NCBI GenBank assembly: GCA_002342165.1
Contig: DDPM01000097.1
Span: 580-9,281 of the forward strand
DNA: 8,702 nucleotides
Reading direction: 5' to 3'
DNA from: Hylemonella sp. UBA2468
Lineage (GTDB): Bacteria; Pseudomonadota; Gammaproteobacteria; Burkholderiales; Burkholderiaceae_C
A program made the translations under genes and the position numbers. Of the stretch, positions 1 to 7,629 are shown piece after piece; position 1 is the stretch's first letter; the number at the start of each line of letters is the position of its first letter. Below the pieces are notes generated by a model. It made no database searches. It was given only the letters and a program-made list of their open reading frames with translations, and was not told where the DNA came from.

Positions 1-392
1 TTTCGGTCCCGCACATCCTGAATGTGCCGCAACCAGTTGTCGGCCAGCCCAATGCGAGCGCCCTCCAGGGCTGCCTGAACGCCGGAGCAGCCGTAGTGCC
101 CCACCACCATGATGTGCTGTACCTTGAGTCGCTCCACGGCAAACTGCACGGTGGACAGGGCGTTGAGGTCGGAATGCACCACCACATTGGCGACATTGCG
201 GTGCACAAACACTTCGCCAGGTTCCAAGCCTGTAATTTGATTGGCTGGTACACGACTGTCTGAACACCCGATCCACATGTATTTGGGTTGTTGTTGTGCT
301 TTAAGACCGCTGAAAAAGCCAGGTCGCTCGCGCTCGATTTGGGCCGCCCACGCTCGGTTGTGCGCAAACAAGTCGTCTAGGGATTTGGTCAT
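1..392 (-). CDS. can: Beta-class carbonic anhydrase, N-terminal part (gene runs off the window start)
   Basis: Reversible hydration of CO2 to bicarbonate in the cytoplasm, supplying bicarbonate to carboxylases. The gene starts at ATG 392 and is cut by the window edge after 130 codons; E. coli Can is about 220 residues, so some 90 are missing. Visible zinc ligands are Cys43, His99 and Cys102, with the catalytic Asp45-Arg47 dyad in CSDSR. Trp40 and Arg65 match two of the three residues that form the non-catalytic bicarbonate pocket of type II (allosteric) beta enzymes; the third, a Tyr, lies outside the window. The stretches GLEPGEVFVHRNVAN and VVGHYGCSGVQAA are close to E. coli Can. The start is supported by AGGAG (401-405) 8 nt upstream, the best Shine-Dalgarno in the window. 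A 204-nt gap from the upstream gene suggests its own promoter. Identification is firm; only the C-terminus is unseen. Confidence 0.96.
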   Translation of the reverse strand, partial: MTKSLDDLFAHNRAWAAQIERERPGFFSGLKAQQQPKYMWIGCSDSRVPANQITGLEPGEVFVHRNVANVVVHSDLNALSTVQFAVERLKVQHIMVVGHYGCSGVQAALEGARIGLADNWLRHIQDVRDR

Positions 393-400
393 GCAGTGTT

Positions 401-405
401 CTCCT
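401..405 (-). promoter_or_regulatory. Ribosome binding site of can
   Basis: AGGAG on the minus strand, 8 nt before the ATG at 392, fixes the can start. It is the right half of a perfect 10-base palindrome CTCCTAGGAG (401-410), so the transcript carries an anti-Shine-Dalgarno-like CCUCCU directly next to its Shine-Dalgarno. A hairpin with no loop cannot form, so occlusion in cis is unlikely. Confidence 0.8.
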
Positions 406-440
406 AGGAGGCATTTTCCTTCAAAGCACTTGCAGAAGGT

Positions 441-469
441 TGTTTATCGTTCCTAAAGACCTGTCCCAA
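441..469 (-). promoter_or_regulatory. Possible sigma-70 type promoter of can
   Basis: On the minus strand, TTGGGA (464-469) and TAAACA (441-446) are separated by 17 nt. The -35 matches TTGACA at four of six positions and the -10 matches TATAAT at only three of six, so this is weak. Position is plausible: transcription would begin near 434, giving a leader of roughly 40 nt before the can ATG. The 204-nt gap between can and the upstream gene is the largest in the window and the natural place for a promoter. Inference only. Confidence 0.25.
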
Positions 470-482
470 CCTAACCAGGTCT
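457..482. repeat. Inverted repeat upstream of can, possible operator
   Basis: AGACCTG (457-463) and CAGGTCT (476-482) are perfect 7-base inverted arms around a 12-base centre. The repeat overlaps the candidate -35 element of can, which is where a regulator would bind, and the spacing puts the arms nearly two helical turns apart. No T-run follows, so it does not look like a terminator. No binding protein can be named from the sequence. Confidence 0.4.
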
Positions 483-596
483 GACTCAACATCAGCATGG
501 GACGTCTTGTAGAGACACACCAAGCGTCATGGCCAAGCTGCCCCAAGCCTGAAACTCCGAAATTGGAGGGACGACGTCCAAAGCGGCCAGACGGTG

Positions 597-1439
597 CTAG
601 GTCTCGTGCCAAAAGGGCAGAGCGTCGTCTTTGAGTTGGGAGCGTCGGATTTGATAGTCTGGCACGACAGATCGCACGGTTTCCCAAAACTTGGGGCCAT
701 GATCCATATGACGGAGGTGGCTCAACTCATGGGCCACCACGTAGTCGATCACCGACATTTTGAAATGAATCAACCGCCAATTGAGCCGAATGCTGCCGTC
801 ATGACGCGCACTACCCCATCGGGTTCCAGCCGAGCTCAAAGCCAGTTTGGTCCAGCGCACCTGCAATTGCGCCGCAAAATGATTCAATCTTTGGACAAAG
901 AGCTGCCGAGCCTGCTCCATCAACCAGGCCTGAACCAGATCTCTGATTTGCTCTCGGCTGGCCGATGCGGGCAAACCCAGCACCAAGAGCAAACCCGTCT
1001 CGTCTGATTGCAAACAAGCCCCCGCACTGTCTCGATGGCGCGCGGGATCCAAATGAATGCTCACGTCCTGCCCCAAATAAGAAAAACGTGCGCCGTGTTG
1101 CCATTCAATACGGCTGGAAGCCAGCTGCTGCTGCCGTTGGCGAGCCTCGTCAAGCTTGCGCACGATCCAATCGGATTTTTCTTGGAGGGCAGCCTCTACT
1201 TCATAGAGCGGGACCCAATTGGGCGCACGCACCACCAAGCCATCGGCCCCCACCATCATGCCTATGGTGCGACGTTTGCTGCGTTTGAATTCATACCCCA
1301 CACGAGCATGGCTTAAGCGTGTGTAGCGATTGGTACGGGGGTGCTGAAACTGAACCGATTCGTCAGCCGCAGGCTCTGGTACCGACCGCATGACCGGGGC
1401 CTCAAAAAAATCTAAAGCAAGCTGCAAAAATTTGCGCAT
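597..1439 (-). CDS. YgjP-like (SprT-related, DUF45) zinc metalloprotease
   Basis: Predicted cytoplasmic zinc-dependent metallopeptidase of the YgjP / M48-like family, 280 residues. The core motif HELSH spans residues 237-241 with Glu238 as likely catalytic base, and His247 in the following MDHGPKFW segment is the likely third zinc ligand. Before it, TRWGS (206-210) and RLNWRLI (218-224) match the family signature. Ala211 sits where many members have Cys (RWGSC). The first 45 or so residues are not conserved and Met17 (1391) is an alternative start; I kept Met1 because it leaves a normal 19-nt gap after plsC, although no clear Shine-Dalgarno precedes it. E. coli YgjP is much shorter, so the N-terminal extension is lineage-specific. 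It is the last gene of the run. The physiological substrate is not established. Confidence 0.88.
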   Translation of the reverse strand: MRKFLQLALDFFEAPVMRSVPEPAADESVQFQHPRTNRYTRLSHARVGYEFKRSKRRTIGMMVGADGLVVRAPNWVPLYEVEAALQEKSDWIVRKLDEARQRQQQLASSRIEWQHGARFSYLGQDVSIHLDPARHRDSAGACLQSDETGLLLVLGLPASASREQIRDLVQAWLMEQARQLFVQRLNHFAAQLQVRWTKLALSSAGTRWGSARHDGSIRLNWRLIHFKMSVIDYVVAHELSHLRHMDHGPKFWETVRSVVPDYQIRRSQLKDDALPFWHET

Positions 1440-1458
1440 GCCAGAATTGAATCACGAA

Positions 1459-2199
1459 TTACGCAGTTGCATAGGCTTCTGGATCAAGTCGGCGCATTTC
1501 TGACTCAATCCATTGCTCTACCTCAAGCATCAATTCCGCAGGGTCTCGGCCCAAGCTGGGTATGGGGCGGCCAATGGAGACGTCCACCACGCCTGGACGT
1601 TTGACAAAGGCCTTGCGCGGCCAACACTTGGCAGAGGTGACGGCCACCGGAATCACGGGGGCACCAGTCTCCACTGCCAAGCGCGTGCCGCCCGTTTTAT
1701 AGACCCCTTGCTGGCCGCGGGCGATTCGGGTGCCTTCTGGAAACATGATGACCCAAACGCCACGGCTCAACAGTGCCCGCCCTTGTTGCACCACTTTGGC
1801 AAAAGATTGCGCGCCACGCGAGCGGTCGATGTGAATCATGTCCAAACGGCCAATGGCCCACCCAAAAAAAGGAATGTTCAGCAATTCTTTTTTGAATACA
1901 TAGGCCAGCGGATGCGGCATTAAGGTAGGAAGCAAAAAGGTTTCAAGCGTGGACTGGTGCTTGACCAACAGAATGGCCGGACTGACTTGGCCCAAAGGAA
2001 GGTGCTCGTATCCACTGACGCGAATTTGAATACCCAGTATCCAGCGCGCGCCCACAATGGCCGATCTTAGCCAACCCACCGCCATCCAGTACAACAGATT
2101 GCCGCGCAACACCAATGAGCACAAGACGATCCCCAAAGCCCAGGGCACCACGGTGACCAGCATCCATAAAGCATGAAACATGGATCGAATGAGGGACAT
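1459..2199 (-). CDS. plsC: 1-acyl-sn-glycerol-3-phosphate acyltransferase (lysophosphatidate acyltransferase)
   Basis: Adds the second acyl chain to lysophosphatidic acid to give phosphatidic acid, the precursor of membrane phospholipids, at the inner membrane. The protein has 246 residues, typical of the family. Hydrophobic segments at about 8-32 and 35-56 anchor the N-terminus. Acyltransferase motif I is KHQSTLETF with His81 and Glu86 (an HX4E form rather than the textbook HX4D); motif II includes KKELLNIPFFGW (103-114); motif III is FPEGTR (153-158); motif IV is PVIPVAV (181-187). It starts 33 nt after gmhB and lies 19 nt before the metalloprotease gene. The sequence just before the ATG lacks a recognisable Shine-Dalgarno; Met7 (2181) is an alternative start, but starting at Met1 keeps the full hydrophobic N-terminus. 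Family assignment is firm; acyl-donor preference cannot be read. Confidence 0.95.
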   Translation of the reverse strand: MSLIRSMFHALWMLVTVVPWALGIVLCSLVLRGNLLYWMAVGWLRSAIVGARWILGIQIRVSGYEHLPLGQVSPAILLVKHQSTLETFLLPTLMPHPLAYVFKKELLNIPFFGWAIGRLDMIHIDRSRGAQSFAKVVQQGRALLSRGVWVIMFPEGTRIARGQQGVYKTGGTRLAVETGAPVIPVAVTSAKCWPRKAFVKRPGVVDVSIGRPIPSLGRDPAELMLEVEQWIESEMRRLDPEAYATA

Positions 2200-2232
2200 G
2201 GAGTTTAGGCTTTGAAACAGCGTGAGATTGAT

Positions 2233-2802
2233 CTAGGTCGAATGGTGAGCTACCCAATAGTCAGCAAATGCCATCAGGCTGGCGTGCGCATGTGTGCCAG
2301 CCGGAAACTCTGCAGGCAAAGACTCCCCTCGTTCCAGTCGAGCCTTTAACACTTGCGCCTTGCCGGTCAACACCAGATGAGGCTGACAACCCACAGCCAC
2401 TCCGGCCTGAAGGTCGCGTGGCGCGTCGCCCACCACTGGCACCGAAGCCAGCGACACACCATAACGCTCTGAGATTTGCTGAAACAGTCCAGGGAGAGGT
2501 TTGCGGCAATGACACGCTTGGTCGGGGGCATGAGGACAATAAAAAATAGCCTCAATACGCCCGCCCACCTTGGCCAGCATTTTGTGCATTTTGGTGTTCA
2601 TGGCATTGAGTGCTGACACATCAAAGAGCCCTCGTCCCAGGCCTGACTGGTTGGTGGCCACCACCACCTGCCAGCCTGCATGGTTCAAACGGGCTATTCC
2701 CTCCAGTGCACCAGGGATCGGGATCCACTCGGCCTCGGATTTGATGTAATCTGATGAGTCCTCATTGATGGTGCCATCGCGATCCAAAATGACGAGCTTC
2801 AT
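2233..2802 (-). CDS. gmhB: D-glycero-beta-D-manno-heptose 1,7-bisphosphate 7-phosphatase
   Basis: HAD-superfamily phosphatase that removes the C7 phosphate of heptose bisphosphate on the way to ADP-heptose for LPS inner core; cytoplasmic. The 189-residue protein shows HAD motif I DRDGT with nucleophile Asp7 and acid/base Asp9, motif II Thr50 in ATNQSG, motif III Lys101 in CRKP, and motif IV GDAPRD with Asp126 and Asp130. The structural zinc site is Cys89, His91, Cys97 and Cys99; the loop between His91 and Cys97 holds only 5 residues against about 12 in E. coli GmhB. It sits 24 nt after glyS and 33 nt before plsC. No clear Shine-Dalgarno precedes the ATG. The related histidinol-phosphatase HisB-N domain has similar motifs, but this context, length and the absence of his genes favour GmhB. 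Confidence 0.93.
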   Translation of the reverse strand: MKLVILDRDGTINEDSSDYIKSEAEWIPIPGALEGIARLNHAGWQVVVATNQSGLGRGLFDVSALNAMNTKMHKMLAKVGGRIEAIFYCPHAPDQACHCRKPLPGLFQQISERYGVSLASVPVVGDAPRDLQAGVAVGCQPHLVLTGKAQVLKARLERGESLPAEFPAGTHAHASLMAFADYWVAHHST

Positions 2803-2826
2803 GATGCGATGGTGTTCACGCGGTGA

Positions 2827-5028
2827 TCAGGCCGCCAGCCTTGACAAGTCGGCCACTCGGTTCATCGCTTGGTGCAGTTGCTTGATGAGGCTCTGTCGGT
2901 TGAGGCGCAATGCCTCGTCTTCGGCATTGACCATCACCCCTTCAAAAAAAGCATCCACCGGTACCCTTAACACCGCCAGCGATTTCAAATAAGCCGCGAG
3001 ATCACCAGCCTTCAAAAAAGCCTGGGCTTGTGGCAGCACGAGCTGAATAGCCTCGTACAAGGCCTTTTCGGCAGGCTCTTGCAACAACTCGGGTTGAACG
3101 ACGGACTCTAGCGAACCCAGCTTTTTCAAAATATTACCGACCCGCTTGTTGGCAGCCGCAAGCGCTGAAGATTCAGGCAATGATGCAAAAGTGCGCACCG
3201 CCTCCAGCTTGGTCAGCACATCGTCCAGGCGCTGTGGGTGCAGGGCCAGCACGGCATCAATTTCATGGGGGCCATAGCCTTGGTCGCGCAGGAGCCCGGC
3301 CAAACGGTCCATCAAAAATTCGGTCAGCGCAATGCTGGGGTCTTGAATAAGGGGGCCAAATGCCTCGACTGAAACCGTCAACACCTGATGGAGCTCTAAG
3401 GGCAATTGCTTTTCAGTCAGCATGCGGAGCACACCCAAAGCGTGTCTGCGCAAGGCAAAGGGGTCTTTGTCACCCGTGGGCACGTTGCCTATACCAAACA
3501 TGCCCACCAAGGTTTCCAACTTGTCCGCCAGTGCCACCACCACACCCACCATGTTGCGGGGCAAAACGTCTCCGGCAAAACGGGGCTTGTAGTGGTCTTC
3601 TACCGCCCACGCAATGGCGTCGTCCAGGCCGTCATGGCGCGCATAGTAGCCACCCATGATGCCCTGCAGTTCAGGAAATTCGCCCACCATGTCGGTCAAT
3701 AAATCGGCTTTTGACAAACTCGACGCGGTATCGACCTGATTTAAAAAATCAGCATGAACAATGGGTGCCTTGATGGCGCCAGCTTCAATCAACAGCTCTG
3801 CAATGTGGTGGGCCATGCTGAGCACGCGTTGCATGCGCTCTGCCTGAGAGCCCAGCTTGTTGTGGTAAACCACTTTGTGGAGACCCTCCACGCGGGAGGT
3901 CAGCGGCACTTTGCGGTCCTGGTTGAAGAAAAATTGTGCATCGGCCAGCCGCGGGCGCACCACGCGCTCATTACCGCCCACCACGACAGAAGGGTCGGCA
4001 GGGTTGATATTGCTGAACACCAAAAAGTAGTTCGTCAACACGCCCGAAACATCGAGCAGCGGAAAGTACTTTTGATTGGCCTTCATGGTCAGAATCAAGC
4101 ACTCTTGTGGCACGCTTAAAAACTCTTGGTCAAATTGACAGACCAAAACTTTGGGTCGCTCCACTAGGGCGGTGACTTCATCCAGCAAGGCCTCGTCTTG
4201 AACGGGTTGCACATTTCGACCCAACAAGCCAGACACTGAGCTTGCGGCCTGCTGGAGTTGCTGTTCAATTTCTTGACGCCGCTCCCCAAATGACGCTATC
4301 ACCGCACCCAGCTCCCGCATGGTGTTGTGGTAGGCATCCGCGTGGGAAACAGGTACGGGGTCTGCCAATGCCTCAAACCTGTGACCGCGTGTGGTGGCGC
4401 CCGATTTCAAGCCCAGGGCCTGCACAGCCACCACCTCTGAACCATGAAGCGCCAACAAGCCATGTACGGGCCGCACAAAATGCACGCTGCTCCAGCCGGG
4501 CAGCTCGCAGTTGGCTTCGAGCTGATAGGTCATCAGTTTGGGAATAGGCAGCTTTGCAAGAGCCTCGTCTAAAGCCATTTGCAAACCCTGTTCGAGCTTC
4601 AGACCTTGTTGGTGTTGCTCGAAGACCAAGTAAGGTGCGTCTGCTTTGCCCGACGGGCCTTCTATGCGCTTTAACCCTTGGATGTTGTCTTGATTGGGGC
4701 CTTGAGAGGGGGTTGGGAGCGACACACCCAGCCCTGACAATTTTTTAACTAAGGCGGGCGTTGGCATGCCCGCTCCATCCAAGCCCACCGCAGCAGGCAT
4801 GAGCTTGTGCTGCACCATTTGGTCACTCGCTTGAGCCGCCACATGGGTGATGTGGCTGCCCAAACGACGGGGTGACGCATAGGGTGTGGCGTGTGAACTC
4901 GCATCAGCGAGTCCCAACTGACGCAGCTTCTCTAGCAAGCGTGAAGAAAAAGCATCTCCCAGTTTTTGGAGCGCCTTGGGTGGAAGCTCTTCTACAAACA
5001 ACTCCAACAATAAGTTTTGGGTGCTCAT
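2827..5028 (-). CDS. glyS: Glycyl-tRNA synthetase beta subunit
   Basis: Beta subunit of the bacterial alpha2beta2 glycyl-tRNA synthetase, which charges tRNA-Gly; the beta chain mainly recognises and binds the tRNA. The protein has 733 residues, longer than the 689 of E. coli. Family landmarks are the N-terminal [26 protein letters not shown] (313-323), [14 protein letters not shown] (355-368), an HD-like segment [18 protein letters not shown] (439-456), [10 protein letters not shown] (519-528), and a C-terminal DALR-type anticodon-binding region from about 600 that includes [10 protein letters not shown] (627-636) and [11 protein letters not shown] (691-701). The frame is open upstream to an ATG at 5103, but I chose the ATG at 5028: it starts the conserved protein and overlaps the glyQ stop as ATGA, a usual sign of translational coupling. 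Residues about 103-130 look like a variable insertion. Confidence 0.97.
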   Translation of the reverse strand: MSTQNLLLELFVEELPPKALQKLGDAFSSRLLEKLRQLGLADASSHATPYASPRRLGSHITHVAAQASDQMVQHKLMPAAVGLDGAGMPTPALVKKLSGLGVSLPTPSQGPNQDNIQGLKRIEGPSGKADAPYLVFEQHQQGLKLEQGLQMALDEALAKLPIPKLMTYQLEANCELPGWSSVHFVRPVHGLLALHGSEVVAVQALGLKSGATTRGHRFEALADPVPVSHADAYHNTMRELGAVIASFGERRQEIEQQLQQAASSVSGLLGRNVQPVQDEALLDEVTALVERPKVLVCQFDQEFLSVPQECLILTMKANQKYFPLLDVSGVLTNYFLVFSNINPADPSVVVGGNERVVRPRLADAQFFFNQDRKVPLTSRVEGLHKVVYHNKLGSQAERMQRVLSMAHHIAELLIEAGAIKAPIVHADFLNQVDTASSLSKADLLTDMVGEFPELQGIMGGYYARHDGLDDAIAWAVEDHYKPRFAGDVLPRNMVGVVVALADKLETLVGMFGIGNVPTGDKDPFALRRHALGVLRMLTEKQLPLELHQVLTVSVEAFGPLIQDPSIALTEFLMDRLAGLLRDQGYGPHEIDAVLALHPQRLDDVLTKLEAVRTFASLPESSALAAANKRVGNILKKLGSLESVVQPELLQEPAEKALYEAIQLVLPQAQAFLKAGDLAAYLKSLAVLRVPVDAFFEGVMVNAEDEALRLNRQSLIKQLHQAMNRVADLSRLAA

Positions 5029-5975
5029 GCTGCTTGAGCCTTTTGTGCAAAGGGTTTGGCCTCTTTGTCGGCGCCAACATGGACAGCCATCTGCTCGACC
5101 CAAGCCTTAGGCGCCATAGGGAAACCCATTTTTTCGCGGCTGAGGTAGTAGTTTTGGGCAACGGCACGCGCCAGATTCCTGATGCGTCCAATATAAGCTG
5201 CCCGCTCTGTAACAGATATGGCTCCTCGGGCATCCAGCAAGTTGAACGTATGCGCAGCTTTAAGTACTTGCTCATATGCGGGCAAGGCCAACTCTTTGAC
5301 CATCAAGTGTTGAGCTTGAGCTTCGTAGGCTGAAAAAGCTTTGAACAAGAATTCAACGTCGCTGTGTTCAAAGTTGTAGGCCGACTGCTCCACTTCATTT
5401 TGGTGGTACACATCGCCGTAGCTCATGGTGTCAGTCCACCGCAAGTTGTAAACGTTGTCCACGCCTTGCAAATACATGGCCAAACGCTCCAGCCCGTAGG
5501 TGATTTCTCCGGTGATGGGGCGGCAGTCCATGCCTCCGACCTGCTGAAAGTAGGTGAACTGCGTGACTTCCATGCCATTGAGCCAAACCTCCCAACCCAA
5601 GCCCCATGCGCCAAGGGTGGGGTTTTCCCAATCGTCTTCCACAAAACGAATGTCATTGGTTTTCAGGTCAAACCCCAATGCCTCCAATGAGCCCAAATAA
5701 AGTTCCAAGATATTGGATGGCGCGGGCTTGAGCACCACTTGGTACTGGTAGTAGTGCTGCAACCGGTTCGGGTTTTGGCCGTAACGGCCGTCTTTAGGGC
5801 GACGGCTTGGCTGCACGTAAGCAGCCCGCCATGGTTCTGGTCCTAAGGCTCTTAAAAATGTGGCGGTGTGTGATGTGCCCGCTCCCACTTCCATATCGTA
5901 GGGTTGAAGCAAGGCGCAACCTTGTGCGTCCCAGTACGTTTGCAATTTGAGGATGATTTGCTGGAATGTCATCAT
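5025..5975 (-). CDS. glyQ: Glycyl-tRNA synthetase alpha subunit
   Basis: Catalytic alpha subunit of heterotetrameric glycyl-tRNA synthetase; it carries the class II site that forms glycyl-adenylate. The 316-residue protein begins [15 protein letters not shown] and contains [14 protein letters not shown] (23-36), the motif 2 region [17 protein letters not shown] (64-80), [19 protein letters not shown] (117-135) and motif 3 [13 protein letters not shown] (156-168), all near-identical to E. coli GlyQ. The C-terminus is about a dozen residues longer than in E. coli (303 residues), with a low-complexity Ala/Lys/Gln tail. Two consecutive ATG codons (5975 and 5972) could both start it; neither has a strong Shine-Dalgarno. 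It follows lnt by 8 nt and overlaps glyS by 4 nt. There is no T-box leader, as expected for a proteobacterium. Confidence 0.97.
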   Translation of the reverse strand: MMTFQQIILKLQTYWDAQGCALLQPYDMEVGAGTSHTATFLRALGPEPWRAAYVQPSRRPKDGRYGQNPNRLQHYYQYQVVLKPAPSNILELYLGSLEALGFDLKTNDIRFVEDDWENPTLGAWGLGWEVWLNGMEVTQFTYFQQVGGMDCRPITGEITYGLERLAMYLQGVDNVYNLRWTDTMSYGDVYHQNEVEQSAYNFEHSDVEFLFKAFSAYEAQAQHLMVKELALPAYEQVLKAAHTFNLLDARGAISVTERAAYIGRIRNLARAVAQNYYLSREKMGFPMAPKAWVEQMAVHVGADKEAKPFAQKAQAA

Positions 5976-5983
5976 AATTAGGC

Positions 5984-7576
5984 TTATCTGATTCTACGGG
6001 CGTAAACCCTACGTTTTTGGTATGCACACCATGCAACCCAAAGCCCGCAAAGGATCCAAATGGGCCAGACACCCCAACGTGCAGACCAGTAAGCATAGGG
6101 CGTTATGCCCGTACGACCTTCCACTTCTGCCAACAAAACTCCGGGCTTAAGTCGATCCATTTGGTGGGTCACTTCGCCTTTGTGATTGACCACGGCAGTG
6201 ATGCCTGTATTGCTGGACTTGACAAACGGGCGCTCAAATTCAAGGGCGCGCATTCTGCTGATGTGCAGATGTTGATCCATGGCCAGGGTATTGCCAAACC
6301 AAGCCAAATTACTGAAATTGACCCAAATAGTGGGTGCTGGATGGGTGCCGTCAAATCTCTTGGCCAATTCTTCAGTAAATAGGTCTTCGTAGCAAATGTT
6401 GGCAGCAATCTCTTGCTGTTTCCACGAAAAGGATGGCGTGTTGACCTTGCCCTTTTTGAAATCACCAAGTGGAATGGACATCATCTCGGTGAACCATCGC
6501 ATGCCCTGTGGTGTGAATTCTCCAAAGGGCACCAAATGGTGCTTGTCGTATTGCCATGGCATCTGTTCTTTTGAGGTCAAGGCTACCACTGAGTTGGTAT
6601 AGCCCTCTTGGAGACTTCCTAATGGAAGTCCTATAAGGATGGCCTGCTGATGAGTTTGCTCTTCGGCTTCTTGTTTGGGGGTGAGTTGTTCAAGAATCCC
6701 TTTAGGCCATTGTTGAGGGAGCAAGGGAATTGCAGTTTCAGGCGCGATGACCAAGCTGCTGGTTTGTGCTTTAAGGGTCTTGGGATACCAAGTGAGAGCC
6801 TTTTCAACGCCTGTTTGGGCTGTAAATTTCTCGTCTTGGGGAATGTTGCCTTGCAACAAGGCCACATCTATGACGCCGTTGGATTCGGTAAATTCTGGCT
6901 TCAACGCATTAAGGCCAATCGTGAGCAAGACAATGATGGTCATTGTGGACACGTTTTTTTGGCTTGCTCGAGCAGCTCCTATAAATCCAGTGCTGGCTGC
7001 ACAAAGGTAGCAGGCAATTGCAGCTGTGCCATACACGCCTACCCATGGAGCCCATACCGCCAGCGGTCCTTCAATATGTGCGTAGCCTATTCCCCCCCAT
7101 CCAAAACCTGACACCCAAGTCCCCCTGGCAACCTCCGCCATGGTCCAAAGTGCTGCCAACAACCGAGGATCACTTTTATTTTGGTTATTGGAGCTGGTTT
7201 CTGACTTTGTAAAGGATTGATAGATTGCTATGCAGCCCACGTAGTACAGACTTAATACTGTCGAGAGTGCGGCAACAGCAGTGAACGATAAGAAGCCATT
7301 TAGCCCACCGTATGTGTTCATTGAGATGTATAGCCACCAGCAACTGGCTCCCATCCAGCTTGCTCCGTACATCAGGGTGGCTAGTAAAGCATGCTGTGTT
7401 TTCTGCAATACATACAAAAACATCAACATGCCCATCATTTGCACCCACCAGCTGGGCGAGGTGCTTACTTGCACGGGCAAAGCGATCGAAACACCCTGCA
7501 AGGCGCCTGCCAACCCGCATAGACCGATGTCCATGAAGTTCACACTCACGCTGCTATTTCTTGATTGATTCGGCAC
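5984..7576 (-). CDS. lnt: Apolipoprotein N-acyltransferase
   Basis: Inner-membrane enzyme that adds the third acyl chain to the N-terminal Cys of lipoproteins, taking it from phospholipid; the last step of lipoprotein maturation before Lol export. The 530-residue protein has an N-terminal multi-span membrane part (hydrophobic runs near 16-36, 42-58, 64-84, 95-118, 172-200 and 210-222), a periplasmic nitrilase-like domain (about 235-490) and a final membrane segment near 501-518. The catalytic triad is Glu280 (APETAIP), Lys345 ([11 protein letters not shown]) and Cys395 (NICYED), with Glu353 also conserved. The chosen start is a GTG at 7576; GTG codons at 7549 and 7543 or the ATG at 7534 are alternatives, and none has a strong ribosome binding site. 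It follows corC by 53 nt and is more AT-rich than the genes downstream. Function is firm, exact start is not. Confidence 0.95.
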   Translation of the reverse strand: MPNQSRNSSVSVNFMDIGLCGLAGALQGVSIALPVQVSTSPSWWVQMMGMLMFLYVLQKTQHALLATLMYGASWMGASCWWLYISMNTYGGLNGFLSFTAVAALSTVLSLYYVGCIAIYQSFTKSETSSNNQNKSDPRLLAALWTMAEVARGTWVSGFGWGGIGYAHIEGPLAVWAPWVGVYGTAAIACYLCAASTGFIGAARASQKNVSTMTIIVLLTIGLNALKPEFTESNGVIDVALLQGNIPQDEKFTAQTGVEKALTWYPKTLKAQTSSLVIAPETAIPLLPQQWPKGILEQLTPKQEAEEQTHQQAILIGLPLGSLQEGYTNSVVALTSKEQMPWQYDKHHLVPFGEFTPQGMRWFTEMMSIPLGDFKKGKVNTPSFSWKQQEIAANICYEDLFTEELAKRFDGTHPAPTIWVNFSNLAWFGNTLAMDQHLHISRMRALEFERPFVKSSNTGITAVVNHKGEVTHQMDRLKPGVLLAEVEGRTGITPYAYWSARWGVWPIWILCGLWVAWCAYQKRRVYARRIR

Positions 7577-7629
7577 TAACGCTTGTTATCCAGAAGCCCT
7601 TGGCACAACCCAGCGACTTTTATTTAAGG

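Larger units (their letters stand above)
393..596 (-). other. Intergenic region between the ygjP-like gene and can
   Basis: This 204-nt gap is the longest non-coding stretch between genes here. It holds the can ribosome binding site, a weak candidate promoter and the inverted repeat at 457-482. No strong intrinsic terminator for the upstream gene run is visible: short arms such as CTCC/GGAG around 555-568 are too small and lack a proper T-run. An 88-codon open frame crosses it (421-687) but lies out of frame over the end of the metalloprotease gene and resembles no family I know. Confidence 0.6.

Noticed and set aside
555..568. Possible terminator after the metalloprotease gene (CTCC...GGAG followed by TTT)
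   Set aside because: A 4-bp stem with a short T-run is too weak to call; the run may read through into can or end by Rho.
421..687. 88-codon minus-strand open frame across the can upstream gap
   Set aside because: It overlaps the end of the metalloprotease gene in another frame, resembles no known family and has no ribosome binding site; treated as chance.
3406..3702. Plus-strand open frames opposite glyS (also 3360-3659, 3754-4119 and 4242-4547)
   Set aside because: They are antisense to a fully conserved glyS and show His/Pro/Cys-rich composition typical of shadow frames.
5029..5103. 25-codon upstream extension of glyS to an ATG at 5103
   Set aside because: The extension lies within glyQ coding sequence, is Cys/Arg-rich and not conserved; the ATGA overlap at 5025-5028 gives the family's normal N-terminus.
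5976..6100. T-box or other riboswitch before glyQ
   Set aside because: Only 8 nt separate lnt and glyQ, and no T-box or glycine aptamer features are visible; none is expected in Betaproteobacteria at this locus.
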